Position numbers and translations under genes: made by a program
NCBI RefSeq assembly: GCF_014107495.1
Contig: NZ_CP041969.1
Coordinates: 124,001-188,000 of the forward strand
Reading direction: 5' to 3'
Length of the DNA: 64,000 nucleotides
Source: Cohnella cholangitidis
GTDB taxonomy: Bacteria; Bacillota; Bacilli; Paenibacillales; Paenibacillaceae
Shown here: piece after piece, positions 50,653 to 59,762 of the stretch
Numbering within the stretch: the stretch's first letter is position 1
Layout: each line of letters opens with the position of its first letter
The notes under the pieces: generated by a model
Told to the model about the DNA's origin: nothing
The model's database searches: none
The model's input: the letters and a program-made list of their open reading frames with translations, nothing else

Positions 50653-51077
50653 TCGGAATTCCTCTTCAAACGTTGAATTTTGAGCTCCAACTCATGGAGC
50701 AGATCTTGATCCACGTCCTTCAGTACGTCGATCATATGGTTAAGGACGAGACCCCCGAATTCCTCGTAGAGATTTTCCGTTAGCTTCTTGGATTGCTCTT
50801 CGATAAAACGCTCCTTGGATTGGTTGGGCCGGTATAGAGACAATCGGGCTTGCGACCGCTTGACGAGAATGCCTTTGTCGACCAATCGATTCATGACGGT
50901 CATAACGGTATTGAAGTTGACAGGCTTGTTTTGTTCCAGCCTGGTCTGGACGTCCTTAATGCTCATCTCCTCGGCTTCCCAGAGCAGCTCCATCACTTTA
51001 GCTTCCAACGTCCCGAAAAAACGGTTAAGCCCTACCTCGTTATATTTAAAACTTTTGATATTCAACCCTTCACCCAC
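50649..51077 (-). CDS. BlaI/MecI/CopY-family repressor
   Basis: The 142-residue protein has a winged helix (GTLEAKVMELLWEAEEMSIK, NTVMTVMNRLVDKGILVKRS) and a C-terminal dimerisation segment, as in BlaI/CopY. The GTG at 51077 lies too close to its Shine-Dalgarno; a TTG at 51065 is an alternative. No CopY-like CxCx4CxC cluster is present, so metal sensing by the repressor itself is unlikely. It is followed by the M56 protease gene (four-base overlap). Confidence 0.88.
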   Translation of the reverse strand: MGEGLNIKSFKYNEVGLNRFFGTLEAKVMELLWEAEEMSIKDVQTRLEQNKPVNFNTVMTVMNRLVDKGILVKRSQARLSLYRPNQSKERFIEEQSKKLTENLYEEFGGLVLNHMIDVLKDVDQDLLHELELKIQRLKRNSE

Positions 51078-51083
51078 CTTCCA

Positions 51084-51101
51084 CTACACATTATAGTGTA
51101 G
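51084..51101. promoter_or_regulatory. BlaI/CopY-type operator
   Basis: CTACAC-ATTATA-GTGTAG is a dyad with TACA/TGTA half-sites. It contains TATAAT on the reverse strand, so it overlaps the -10 of the repressor gene. It lies between the repressor gene and the divergent YtkA-like gene and could control both. Confidence 0.75.
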
Positions 51102-51209
51102 CTTTCCATTCGAAACAAGGGACGATCCTTTGCCCAGAAAACGAATCTAGAAGAGATAGCATGCATACACATCTAACGTTTGCAACTAGACTACGAAAGA
51201 GGGGATAAT

Positions 51210-51617
51210 ATGAAATCTTTTGTCCTGTCCCTATTGCTCTTAGTCGTCATTATCGCGTCCGTGTTCTTTTTGCTGCCTTCGGCTCCTAACGCGGCCGCAA
51301 AAACCGATTTCCAAGACGAAAGCGTAAGATTAACCGTCGTCTCGAACGAAGATGCCGCCGAGCGCATGCGCAGAACCTCCTTCACGCTCACCCTGGAAGA
51401 CCTGAAAGGCCAACCGATTCAACGGGCCGATCTTAAGGTCATCTTGCAAATGCCGAACATGTTATGCGGGAACATTCCAACGGAAATCGTCGAGGATAAA
51501 CCGGGTTCTTACGTCATTACGGGCATACCGGTCATGCAGGGAAGCTGGGAGGCGCAAATCTCGCTGCGGATGCCGGACAAACTCGTTCGCGTCGATCATC
51601 CTTTCTCCACTCATTAA
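51210..51617 (+). CDS. Secreted FixH/YtkA-like protein
   Basis: The protein has 135 residues from the ATG at 51210, after AGAGGGGAT. A signal peptide or membrane anchor (FVLSLLLLVVIIASVFFLL) is followed by a single beta domain (SFTLTLEDLKGQPIQRADLK, VILQMPNMLCGNIPTEIVED). It resembles YtkA/FixH domains, one of the usual accessories of cytochrome oxidase or copper assembly. A lone Cys-Gly in MLCGN may help bind copper. It is divergent from the BlaI-type repressor and shares the operator. Confidence 0.75.
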   Translation: MKSFVLSLLLLVVIIASVFFLLPSAPNAAAKTDFQDESVRLTVVSNEDAAERMRRTSFTLTLEDLKGQPIQRADLKVILQMPNMLCGNIPTEIVEDKPGSYVITGIPVMQGSWEAQISLRMPDKLVRVDHPFSTH

Positions 51618-51636
51618 TTAACGATGCTAAATATCC

Positions 51637-52320
51637 TCACCACAGCCAGGGATGAATAGATGGTACCCATCCATTGGCGACGAATCCTTTCATCAACGTT
51701 AATATTCCCATCATATAGGCAAGCACAGCTCCAGCCGTTCTCATCCCCTGCTTCCATCTTTTCCGAATGCCTCCGGCAAATAAACCAGTCAAGAGCAATA
51801 TGGGAAAAGTGGATAATCCGAATACGAGCAGGAGGAGAAAACCTTCCGTCCAAGATCCCGTAGCCGCTGCGTTGATCTGCATCGCATAAGTGAGGCCGCA
51901 GGGCAGAAACCCAAGCATTAACCCCGTTAAATAAATACCCGCAAGATCGTATTTTTCCCGGACGACCGCGATTTGCCGTGTAAAAAATGAATGTCCGGGC
52001 AACCGATGATGGAAGATGGGCAACGTGTAGCGCCAATAAGTCCATAACAGAATGAGAATGCCTCCAACGATGCTGGCAATGCTCTGAATTCCCACTAAGC
52101 CGCCTGCAACGTTCATGAACGATCCCGCAAAGCCCATAAAACCGCCGAGCAACGAATACGTCGTTACTCTGCCGGCATTATAAGCGAGTACGGATTTGAG
52201 CGGGGATTGTTTCGCGTTCATCGCGAACGACGAAGCAATTCCTCCGCACATGATGAGACAATGAGGGGCACCGGCCAAGCCGGACAAGGCAGCGATGACT
52301 AACGCGTTGCCCGAGCTCAT
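51637..52320 (-). CDS. SafE/TauE-like membrane protein (COG2836)
   Basis: The 227-residue protein has six helices in two repeated halves. The first motif reads GLAGAPHCLIMCGGIASSFA, and the second contains IYLTGLMLGFLPCGLTYAMQ. This CcoH/UreH-like half-size transporter is commonly encoded with a P1B ATPase for copper delivery to cytochrome oxidase. Conserved MCGG and LPCG motifs suggest cysteine-based copper handling. It lies 30 bases downstream of the ATPase gene. Confidence 0.87.
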   Translation of the reverse strand: MSSGNALVIAALSGLAGAPHCLIMCGGIASSFAMNAKQSPLKSVLAYNAGRVTTYSLLGGFMGFAGSFMNVAGGLVGIQSIASIVGGILILLWTYWRYTLPIFHHRLPGHSFFTRQIAVVREKYDLAGIYLTGLMLGFLPCGLTYAMQINAAATGSWTEGFLLLLVFGLSTFPILLLTGLFAGGIRKRWKQGMRTAGAVLAYMMGILTLMKGFVANGWVPSIHPWLW

Positions 52321-52350
52321 CTTCTTGATCCCCCCATTCTTACTGTAACC

Positions 52351-54534
52351 TCAACGTTTGTGCAGCTTTTGCAGCCTTAAGGCATTGGCCACGACGGTAA
52401 TGGAGCTTGCCGCCATCCCCATGCAAGCCAATCGAGGATCCAAATACCCGAGCGCCGCGAAAGGAACGGCTATGACGTTATAGACTGCCGCGATCGTCAA
52501 ATTTTGTTTGATATTCCCCATCGTCCTGCGACTGATCGTTATCGCGTCCAATACGCCGTACAGACGATCGTTAACCAAGATAACGTCCCCTGCTTCCCTT
52601 GCGGAATTAACACCGCCACCCATGGCTATTCCAACGTTCGCGGCAGCCAAAGCCGCCGTATCGTTATTGCCGTCTCCAATCACGGCGACGATTCGTCCTT
52701 GATCGCGGAGCTCGCGCACGACGTCCAGCTTCATCTCCGGACTCATGGCCGCGCGATAATGCTCGACTCCGGCTTCTGATGCAATCCGGTTTGCCTGATG
52801 CCGCTGATCGCCCGTCAGCATCCATACATCGGCTTGAGCCTTAAGCTTGCGAACGACGAGCGGAGCTTCTTCCCGCAATTGATCGCTTAAGACTAGCCAC
52901 CCTGCCATCTTAGATTGGATGGAAACATACAGAATCGTCCTTCCGGAACCGGTTGATAAGTTCCAGGGCTGTTCCGTCATAGACATTGGAACCCGCTCCG
53001 ATTGCATCCATTTGTAATGGCCTACGCGGACCGCTTTACCTTCCACCAACCCTTTCATGCCATTCCCCGGAATCTCCGACACTTCCGCGGCGTCGGGAAT
53101 GAGGATTCGCCGTTGCTCCGCCGCTTGAACGATAGCCTGCGCGAGCAAGTGTGCAGAATGCTGTTCGACCGCGGAAGCCATTCGAAGCAGATACGATTCC
53201 GATTCCATAAGGCTATGAACCGCTATCAAACGAGGTTTTCCTTCCGTCAGCGTGCCCGTCTTGTCGAGCAGGACGTGATTGGTCCTGTGCAGCACTTCCA
53301 TCGCTCGGCCATCCTTGAAGAGAATGCCGGATTTCGCCGACAATGCGGTCGCGATCAGAATCGAGACGGGCGTAGCCAAACCTAGCGCGCAGGGACAAGC
53401 GACCAAAAGCACGGACAGCGCTTGGCGCATGGCAAGCTCGGACGCGTGCTCGTGCGATGAGTACATCCATGCCGCATAAGTCGATATGGAAGCTAGAATC
53501 ATGAAGGGCACGAAATAAGCGGCGACCCGATCTACTTTGCGCGCGATCATCGGTTTATTGCTCTGCGCTTCTTCTACCATCGCGATCATTCGCGATAAGC
53601 GGGAACCTTGCGTATCGGAAGCCGCTTTGATGACAAGGCTGCCGTTCAAGCATCTCGTTCCGCTATAGACGCGATCCCTCGTCGACTTCATGACCGGATA
53701 ACTTTCCCCGGTCAATAACGATTCGTCGATCTCCGAAGCTCCGGCGACGACGATTCCGTCCGCCGCTATCCACTCTCCCGCGATCACTCGAACGATATCG
53801 CCCTTGCGTAATTGTTCGGAAGGAATCCAGCTTTCTTCCCTGCCTCGAACAACGCGCACAAGACGGATCTGCAAATCATGAAGCTCGTTCAAATCCTTTA
53901 ACGCTTTTCCTTTGGCAATCGATTCAAGCCATTTCCCTAATAGGATGACCGTTAAGATCATGGCGATGGAATCGAAATATAACGGGACGTGCTCCGCCGA
54001 CCGACTCATGCGAAACAGCTGGTAATGGCTATAGAAATAAGCAGCGGAGGTGCTGATCACGACCAATACATCCATATTGGCGCTTCGTTGTTTTAATGCC
54101 TGGTATGCTCCCTGGTAAAAAGGATAACCGATGTAAAATTGCAAAACGGTGGCGATAACCCATTGAAAGTAAGCGTTGTGGAGGATATGGGGAACCCAAA
54201 CGGCGGACAGCAGCGGCAAATGCGAGAACATACCCCATAGGAGCGGCATTGACAAAATCAAGGAGACGAGGAACCGAATTCGATAGTTGCGGATTTCCGA
54301 ATCGTTGGCGGCTTTCGGCCTGACCGCCTGTTCGATTCCGTAACCCAGCTGTTCGATTTTACGGTAAATATCGGCTTCTGCGACGACGCTTTGATTCAGT
54401 TGAACGGATGCTTGCGCCGTTGCCAGACTAACGGATATCCGATGGACGCCCTCCAGCCGCCCCACTGCTTTCTCGATTCTCGAGGAGCACGCGGCACAGG
54501 TCATCCCCGTAATGTACAGCCTTATCGTCTGCAA
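52351..54534 (-). CDS. P1B-type copper ATPase, single metal-binding domain
   Basis: The 727-residue protein starts at a TTG (54534) after GAGGGAT. It has one N-terminal HMA domain (GMTCAACSSRIEK), TGES, the CPC site ([12 protein letters not shown]), DKTGT, and helix 7/8 ligands (YNVIAVPFAALGYL, MAASSITVVANAL). The N-domain HP motif reads QHSAHLLAQAI, so the proline of SEHPLA is leucine, and the hinge reads GDGNNDTAALAAA instead of [11 protein letters not shown]. These are unusual changes. It is probably a FixI/CtpA-like exporter that loads oxidases with copper, next to a SafE-like gene. Confidence 0.87.
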   Translation of the reverse strand: MQTIRLYITGMTCAACSSRIEKAVGRLEGVHRISVSLATAQASVQLNQSVVAEADIYRKIEQLGYGIEQAVRPKAANDSEIRNYRIRFLVSLILSMPLLWGMFSHLPLLSAVWVPHILHNAYFQWVIATVLQFYIGYPFYQGAYQALKQRSANMDVLVVISTSAAYFYSHYQLFRMSRSAEHVPLYFDSIAMILTVILLGKWLESIAKGKALKDLNELHDLQIRLVRVVRGREESWIPSEQLRKGDIVRVIAGEWIAADGIVVAGASEIDESLLTGESYPVMKSTRDRVYSGTRCLNGSLVIKAASDTQGSRLSRMIAMVEEAQSNKPMIARKVDRVAAYFVPFMILASISTYAAWMYSSHEHASELAMRQALSVLLVACPCALGLATPVSILIATALSAKSGILFKDGRAMEVLHRTNHVLLDKTGTLTEGKPRLIAVHSLMESESYLLRMASAVEQHSAHLLAQAIVQAAEQRRILIPDAAEVSEIPGNGMKGLVEGKAVRVGHYKWMQSERVPMSMTEQPWNLSTGSGRTILYVSIQSKMAGWLVLSDQLREEAPLVVRKLKAQADVWMLTGDQRHQANRIASEAGVEHYRAAMSPEMKLDVVRELRDQGRIVAVIGDGNNDTAALAAANVGIAMGGGVNSAREAGDVILVNDRLYGVLDAITISRRTMGNIKQNLTIAAVYNVIAVPFAALGYLDPRLACMGMAASSITVVANALRLQKLHKR

Positions 54535-54643
54535 TTCGATCCCTCATCTCGCTCGTCGATTTCGTTCCGGTTTTTCGCTTGTCCTCTAATCTATGACCGG
54601 GGAAAAACGTTCAGAATCGTTCTGATCGGAGTGAGGAACGCAA

Positions 54644-56167
54644 TTACATGTGCGCGGCGCCCGACTGCGGCTTCTTCTTCATATCCAGTCTGCCGTTTCC
54701 GACGAACAGCGCCGTAATCAAGCCGATTCCGCCGACGCAAATGCTAAGAATAAAGCCATGATTGATCGCGGTTCCAAGCGATTCTTGAAGAAACTTGCGA
54801 ATCGTCGGATCGATTTGGTCGGCGGCCCGCATCAGCAGCTCCGGATTCGCCAACGTGCCGATTTTGTCCGTCGGTATACCGACTTTGGCCGCGCCGTTCG
54901 AAATCAACGTACTCAGATCGTTGTTTACGATAGTCGCCATAATGGATGCGCCCAGCACGCCGCCGATGCTTCGCCAGAAACCGACGATAGAGGAGCTGAC
55001 CCCCATGTATTTCGGATCGACGTTAGCGGCAATGGAGCTTTGGGCTACGCTCATTAACGGTCCTACGGCACCGACACCGAGCAATATCATCAATGCCATC
55101 ATATATCCGTTGGAAGCGTCGCTGCCGACCAACGACAGCAACGAGGCTACGATAATCGACATAAGCATGCTGACAAACATCAACGTGCGGAAAGCGAACT
55201 TGGACTGAAGGAAACCGAACAGGATCGCGCCGGCGATTAAGGAAGCCATCATGGGCGTTAACGTTCCGTTCGAATTCGGTTGTCCCAATACACCGACCGT
55301 AAAGCTCGGCAAATACGTAATCGCCGAGAACATCAGCACTCCTTGGCAGAAGCAAATAATGCTCGTTCCAAGCACCATCTTATTCTTAAAAATGCTTAGC
55401 GGAAGCACGGGTTCTTGCGCGCGACGCTCGACTAGTATGAAGAGCGTCCCGACGATCAATGAGGTCGCGAACAAGCTCATTTCCTGCCAGGAGCTCCAAG
55501 CGTAATCTTTGCCGCCCCATTCCAGCGCCAACATTAGCGAGACGGTCGTCACGATCAAGAAAACCGTGCCCAAATAGTCGATTTTCGGCTTATGCTCCGA
55601 ACGGGTTTCCTTCAAAGCGATTATAAGCACGATCATCGCCGCTAGGCCGATCGGAACGTTCACGTAGAAATTCCATCTCCAGCCCAGATGTTCCGCGATA
55701 AAGCTGCCTAGCTGAGGACCCGCGACGGACGACAAGCCGAAGATCCCGCCGAATACGCCCGACATCTTCGCCGCGTCCTTCGGATCGCTGAAAATCGTAT
55801 AAATGATCGTAAAGCTGATCGGGAACAATGCCCCAGACCCGATACCCTGGATAACGCGGAACCAGATCAACTGATCCACGTTCTGCGCGATTCCGCACAA
55901 GGCGGAACCGATAAGAAACATCCCGATCCCGATCAAGTAAAACAGCTTTCTTCCGAACAAATCGGACATCTTCCCGAACACCAGCATCGTGCTGGTCGCA
56001 GCAAGCATATAAGCCGTGAATACCCAACTGACTTTATCGAACACGTTAAAATCTTCGCTAAGCTTGCTAATGCATGACGCGACGATCGTATTATCCAAGG
56101 AGGACATCAGTAGTCCCAATGCCATCGCAACGATAATAAGCCCTCTATTCGAATCTGTACCCGCCAT
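54644..56167 (-). CDS. DHA2-family MFS multidrug exporter
   Basis: The 507-residue protein has about 14 helices. It shows ALGLLMSSLDNTIVASCISK in the first helix, FGKMSDLFGRKLFYLIGIGM as motif A and GVFGGIFGLSSVAGPQLGSF as motif C. It is coupled to a PadR regulator whose stop is one base away, the usual set-up for LmrR/PadR drug exporters. Substrate: probably a toxic hydrophobic compound. Confidence 0.9.
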   Translation of the reverse strand: MAGTDSNRGLIIVAMALGLLMSSLDNTIVASCISKLSEDFNVFDKVSWVFTAYMLAATSTMLVFGKMSDLFGRKLFYLIGIGMFLIGSALCGIAQNVDQLIWFRVIQGIGSGALFPISFTIIYTIFSDPKDAAKMSGVFGGIFGLSSVAGPQLGSFIAEHLGWRWNFYVNVPIGLAAMIVLIIALKETRSEHKPKIDYLGTVFLIVTTVSLMLALEWGGKDYAWSSWQEMSLFATSLIVGTLFILVERRAQEPVLPLSIFKNKMVLGTSIICFCQGVLMFSAITYLPSFTVGVLGQPNSNGTLTPMMASLIAGAILFGFLQSKFAFRTLMFVSMLMSIIVASLLSLVGSDASNGYMMALMILLGVGAVGPLMSVAQSSIAANVDPKYMGVSSSIVGFWRSIGGVLGASIMATIVNNDLSTLISNGAAKVGIPTDKIGTLANPELLMRAADQIDPTIRKFLQESLGTAINHGFILSICVGGIGLITALFVGNGRLDMKKKPQSGAAHM

Positions 56168-56168
56168 C

Positions 56169-56705
56169 CTAATCCCTCATCCCTTTATCTAATCGTTCCA
56201 AGCTTGCCAATCCCTCGTCGATCGTCTCCAAGTTGGCCTGATATCCTTTGAGCCCCATTTGGATGCAAATTATTTTCGACGGATGCAATTTATTCTTCTG
56301 TTGCGCGAAGATTTCGCTTAGGCGATCCATATTGCTCTGCGTCGCCGTTCGAGCCTCCTTCAACCAAGCGATGACTCTGTCTTCACCGACGTATTCTCCG
56401 AAAAATAACCTCATCAAAAAATCGGACTTAAAAGACGAGCTTTCCACGGGACTGTCCATATACTCGTTAAACCGCTCTTTGCCTAGTTCCGTTATCGTAT
56501 AGACGTTTTTGTTAGGCTTCCCTTCCTGCTGCACGTTTTCCTTGGTAATAAGCCCGTCTTGCTCCATCCGGCTAAGCGTAGGATATATCGTTCCGTAACT
56601 GGTTTGATAAAAGTAGGTAAACACTCCCTCCAGAGCTTGTTTGATTTCATAACCCGATCGCGATTGTTTCATCAGCATTCCTAAAATAACGTCTTGGCTG
56701 TTCAA
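56169..56705 (-). CDS. PadR-family transcriptional regulator
   Basis: The 178-residue protein starts at a TTG (56705), seven bases after AAGGAGG. The winged helix is at residues 1-80 (DVILGMLMKQSRSGYEIKQA, SYGTIYPTLSRMEQDGLITK); the rest is a helical Vir-type dimer domain. It regulates the overlapping downstream DHA2 exporter. A perfect 18-bp palindrome lies within its promoter at 56777-56794. Confidence 0.9.
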   Translation of the reverse strand: MNSQDVILGMLMKQSRSGYEIKQALEGVFTYFYQTSYGTIYPTLSRMEQDGLITKENVQQEGKPNKNVYTITELGKERFNEYMDSPVESSSFKSDFLMRLFFGEYVGEDRVIAWLKEARTATQSNMDRLSEIFAQQKNKLHPSKIICIQMGLKGYQANLETIDEGLASLERLDKGMRD

Positions 56706-56767
56706 TTCATGGCCTCCTTATCGTTACTCGCCGAATTCGGCGAACAATTCCATTCATTTCCACAAAT

Positions 56768-56797
56768 AATATATCAACCCGATATATATCGGGTCAA
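56768..56797 (-). promoter_or_regulatory. padR promoter with palindromic operator
   Basis: On the reverse strand, -35 TTGACC (56792-56797) and -10 TATATT (56768-56773) are 18 bases apart. A perfect palindrome, ACCCGATAT/ATATCGGGT (56777-56794), fills the space and overlaps both. This fits PadR autorepression. Confidence 0.75.
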
Positions 56798-56838
56798 TAT
56801 ATATTTTCTTAAAAATGTTATTGTTTTAGCTCAAAAAA

Positions 56839-56870
56839 GAAGCCACCCGAATATACTTATGGGCGGCCTC
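56839..56870 (-). terminator. Second terminator of the tat operon
   Basis: GAAGCCACCC (56839-56848) / GGGCGGCCTC (56861-56870) pairs with two wobbles or mismatches. On the reverse strand it is followed by TTTTTT. It backs up the main terminator at 56961. Confidence 0.6.
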
Positions 56871-56960
56871 TTGGCTATTTCTATCGATTGTCATTTTTTA
56901 CGGGGATGTATCTCCTCTTTTTTATCGATTAAGATAAGAACAATTTCATAAAGACGAAAA

Positions 56961-56994
56961 ATAGCGGTACAGGAATGAGCCCCTGTACCGCTAT
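56961..56994 (-). terminator. Main terminator of the tat operon
   Basis: A 13-bp perfect stem, ATAGCGGTACAGG (56961-56973) / CCTGTACCGCTAT (56982-56994), is followed on the reverse strand by TTTTTCG. It lies 23 bases after tatA. Confidence 0.88.
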
Positions 56995-57016
56995 TATCGA
57001 GACATTCGAGTTTTGA

Positions 57017-57217
57017 TTATCTCTTCGCGCTTTCCAATTCAACGACGGTCACTTTCTCGTCTGCTTCTTCATCCACGATTCCTTTCGTGGAATTGCGGAA
57101 TTCCCGCAACGTATCTCCGAAAGCTCGTCCTAATTGCGGCAGCTTAGCCGGTCCGAAGACGATCAGCGCAATGACCAAAATAATGATCAACCCTGAAATG
57201 CCAATGTTGTTAAACAT
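57017..57217 (-). CDS. tatA: Sec-independent translocase TatA (66 aa)
   Basis: The protein has 66 residues from the ATG at 57217, after AAGGAGG; the frame is open 12 codons further upstream. It has the N-terminal helix ([15 protein letters not shown]), [15 protein letters not shown] hinge, and the amphipathic segment [16 protein letters not shown]. It closely resembles the 58-residue TatA at 37688-37864. Here TatC lies directly upstream in the same operon as two redox enzymes. Confidence 0.92.
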   Translation of the reverse strand: MFNNIGISGLIIILVIALIVFGPAKLPQLGRAFGDTLREFRNSTKGIVDEEADEKVTVVELESAKR

Positions 57218-57276
57218 TTCGGAACACCTCCTTCCCGCTGGATAACGAATCATCTAACCGGACTAGCAGGCTTGCA

Positions 57277-58032
57277 TCAGGTCGGGCTGATCTTCATGAT
57301 CGCTCGCCTGCGGTGGTAACGCACGGAGATGAGCGCGCTGATCTCGAACAACAGAATAAGCGGTACCGTCACCGACAAGTGCGAGACGAAATCCGGCGGA
57401 GAGATGAGCGAGCCCAGAATGGCCAAGCCCACGTAGGAAAATTTGCGGACCTGCTTAATCTTGCCGGGAGTCAGCATGCCGATTCTGGTCAGGAACATCA
57501 TGACGAGCGGCATCTCGAAAGCAATCCCCATCGGCAGCAGGAAGCTCGTCAGGAACGATACGTAATGTTGAATTCCGTAAACTTCGTCGGCGCCGATTCC
57601 TTGATTCAGCTTGATCATGAACTTGATCATCATAGGCAGAGCGACGGTGTAGCCGAAGCCGACCCCGAATACGAACAGCAAAAACGAAGACGGCACGTAG
57701 AGCAGCGTGTTTTTGGCTTCCGAATCGGTCATTCCCGGACGCGCGAATGCCCATAGATGATACAAGAGCACCGGCAGCGTTAACACGACTCCAACCATTA
57801 GCGCGCATTTCATATACACGACTAGTCCGTCGGAGAGCGCGAAGACGCTCCATTGGACTTGTATGCCGCCCAAATGTCCCTTCACGAACGACAAGATCTT
57901 AGGCGAGATGTAGAGTCCGAAGCTAAGCGCCGCGATAAAATAAACCGAAACGTAAATGAGTCGCTTGCGGAGCTCCGATAAGTGAACGACCAGCTCATGG
58001 TCGAGCGAGCTCGAGCCCTGCCCCGCGCTCAA
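57277..58032 (-). CDS. tatC: Sec-independent translocase TatC
   Basis: The 251-residue protein has six helices. It shows the family N-terminus HLSELRKRLIYVSVYFIAAL, with the FAREE-like loop replaced by LWAFARPGMTDSEAKNT, and GIAFEMPLVMMFLTRIGMLT in the middle. TatC recognises the twin-arginine signal. It overlaps the GMC oxidoreductase gene by four bases and precedes tatA, so the translocase is made together with its probable substrate. Confidence 0.92.
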   Translation of the reverse strand: MSAGQGSSSLDHELVVHLSELRKRLIYVSVYFIAALSFGLYISPKILSFVKGHLGGIQVQWSVFALSDGLVVYMKCALMVGVVLTLPVLLYHLWAFARPGMTDSEAKNTLLYVPSSFLLFVFGVGFGYTVALPMMIKFMIKLNQGIGADEVYGIQHYVSFLTSFLLPMGIAFEMPLVMMFLTRIGMLTPGKIKQVRKFSYVGLAILGSLISPPDFVSHLSVTVPLILLFEISALISVRYHRRRAIMKISPT

Positions 58033-59750
58033 ACGAGCGGCCCGCCTTTCTGCAAGTACTTCTCTACGCCTTCCGCGGTCCGATAAGCCAGCGCGCCTAC
58101 GGTAGCCGTCGGGTTGTAGCCGCTGTTATGCGGAAAATTGGAGGCGCCGCAGATAAATACGTTCTCCGCATCCCACATTTGCAAATAGTTGTTCACGACC
58201 GACGTCTTCGGATCGCTGCCCATTATCGTTCCGCCCGTGTTGTGCGTGGATTGATAGGGTACGATATTGTATTGCCTAATCGTATCGTGTATTTCCGTTT
58301 TCGTAGCTCCCATCCCATCCGCTATTTCTTTCGTTTTCGCAGCAATGAACTTTACGAGCTCGATATCCTGCTCTTCGAAGTCGAAAGTCATTCGAATAAG
58401 CGGAAGTCCTAATGCATCCTTATATTCGGGGTCGAGATCCAAGTAGTGATGGCGGTAAGGCATGCTCGCCCCTTGTCCGGAAACGCCAAGCACCCGATTG
58501 GCATTGTGTATGGAAGCTTGCTTGAATTCCTTCCCCCACTTCGGCGTGTTCAACGGTACCGGCTGATACTGGATCGGACGCAAGCCTGTCTGCGTAAAAC
58601 GGATATTCGCTCCGTGCAGAAACTTAAGATCGGTGTGATCGAAGTTATCGCCGTTAAAATCATCCAAGCTGCTCCCTAGCGCGCCCGCGCCCATTGCCAT
58701 GTTGAACTCCCGGTCCTCGTAGAACGCGGAAGTGCTCGCGCCGTTTACTTGATAAGCATAATTTCTTCCTATCGAGCCCGTATCCGTCTTCGGATCATAA
58801 GGTTTCCCGAGCTTAGACAGGAGCAGCAGCCTGACGTTGGTGAACACGTATCCTGCCAAGATGACAACGTCAGCCGGTTGAATATGTTCTTCCCCTGTCG
58901 GCATGCTCACGTATTTGACGCCGGTCGCTTTCTTGCCGTCATGAATAATCTCCGTCACGTTAGCGAAGGTACGAAGCTCAAGCTTGCCTGTTTTCAAAGC
59001 CACGGGAAGCACTGTCACGACAGGATCCGCTTTAGCGCCGTATTCGCAGCCGAACCGCTCGCAAAATCCGCAGTATTGGCAAGCAGCCCGCTCGATTCCG
59101 TCCGGGTTTTTGTATGTATCGGACAGATTGGCAGATGGAATGATGTAGGGATGGTAACCGAGCTTTTTGGCGGATTCCGTGAACAGCTTCATGCCGGGCG
59201 TCTGTTTCATCGGTCCTGTCGAAAAAGGCTTAGACATTTTGCCGATATTGTCGGGAAGCTCCTTCTCCCCCGAGATTCCCGACATTTCCTCGTACTTGAC
59301 GAAGTATGGTTCAAGTTCGTCGTAGGTGATTCCCCAGTCCCGAATCGTCATCCCTTCGGGAATTTTCTTTTTTCCATAACGCTCGACCGTCTTGGTATAG
59401 ATTTCGAAATCGTACGGGAGAAAGCGATAATACTGCCCGTTCCAATGCACGCCCGCTCCTCCAAGGCCATCTCCAAGGAGGAAAGAACCGTATGAACGCA
59501 TAGGCAGCGCCCGCATTTTCTCCGTATTGCGGAAAGTGATCGTCTCCTTGGACAAATCTTGCATCAATTCGTAACGAGTCGCATAACGCAATTCATCGTG
59601 AACATGGTAATAGTCTTGGGTTCCGCGGCTCTTGCCCCGCTCGAGGCCAACCACGTTATGGCCCGCCTTCGTTAATTCGGCGGCGATAATGCCTCCTACC
59701 CAGCCCATCCCTACGATAACGACGTTTACTTTCGGAAGTTTGTTCGCCAT
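58029..59750 (-). CDS. GMC-family oxidoreductase (gluconate-2-dehydrogenase-like large subunit)
   Basis: The 573-residue flavoprotein has an N-terminal FAD motif (VVIVGMGWVGGIIAAELTKA), the pair GDGLGGAGVHWNGQYYRF, and a cysteine-rich segment ACQYCGFCERFGCEYGAK. The C-terminal signature is CGASNFPHNSGYNPTATVGA. No signal peptide is present, so it is probably carried across by the small partner. It fits the alpha subunit of membrane-bound polyol, sugar or gluconate dehydrogenases. The electron acceptor (usually a cytochrome c subunit) is not encoded here. Confidence 0.88.
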   Translation of the reverse strand: MANKLPKVNVVIVGMGWVGGIIAAELTKAGHNVVGLERGKSRGTQDYYHVHDELRYATRYELMQDLSKETITFRNTEKMRALPMRSYGSFLLGDGLGGAGVHWNGQYYRFLPYDFEIYTKTVERYGKKKIPEGMTIRDWGITYDELEPYFVKYEEMSGISGEKELPDNIGKMSKPFSTGPMKQTPGMKLFTESAKKLGYHPYIIPSANLSDTYKNPDGIERAACQYCGFCERFGCEYGAKADPVVTVLPVALKTGKLELRTFANVTEIIHDGKKATGVKYVSMPTGEEHIQPADVVILAGYVFTNVRLLLLSKLGKPYDPKTDTGSIGRNYAYQVNGASTSAFYEDREFNMAMGAGALGSSLDDFNGDNFDHTDLKFLHGANIRFTQTGLRPIQYQPVPLNTPKWGKEFKQASIHNANRVLGVSGQGASMPYRHHYLDLDPEYKDALGLPLIRMTFDFEEQDIELVKFIAAKTKEIADGMGATKTEIHDTIRQYNIVPYQSTHNTGGTIMGSDPKTSVVNNYLQMWDAENVFICGASNFPHNSGYNPTATVGALAYRTAEGVEKYLQKGGPLV

Positions 59751-59762
59751 GTCGATTCCTCC

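Noticed and set aside
58749..59495. A 248-codon + strand frame inside the GMC gene
   Set aside because: The reverse strand carries the conserved FAD-binding protein. The + frame is rich in His/Arg with no pattern.
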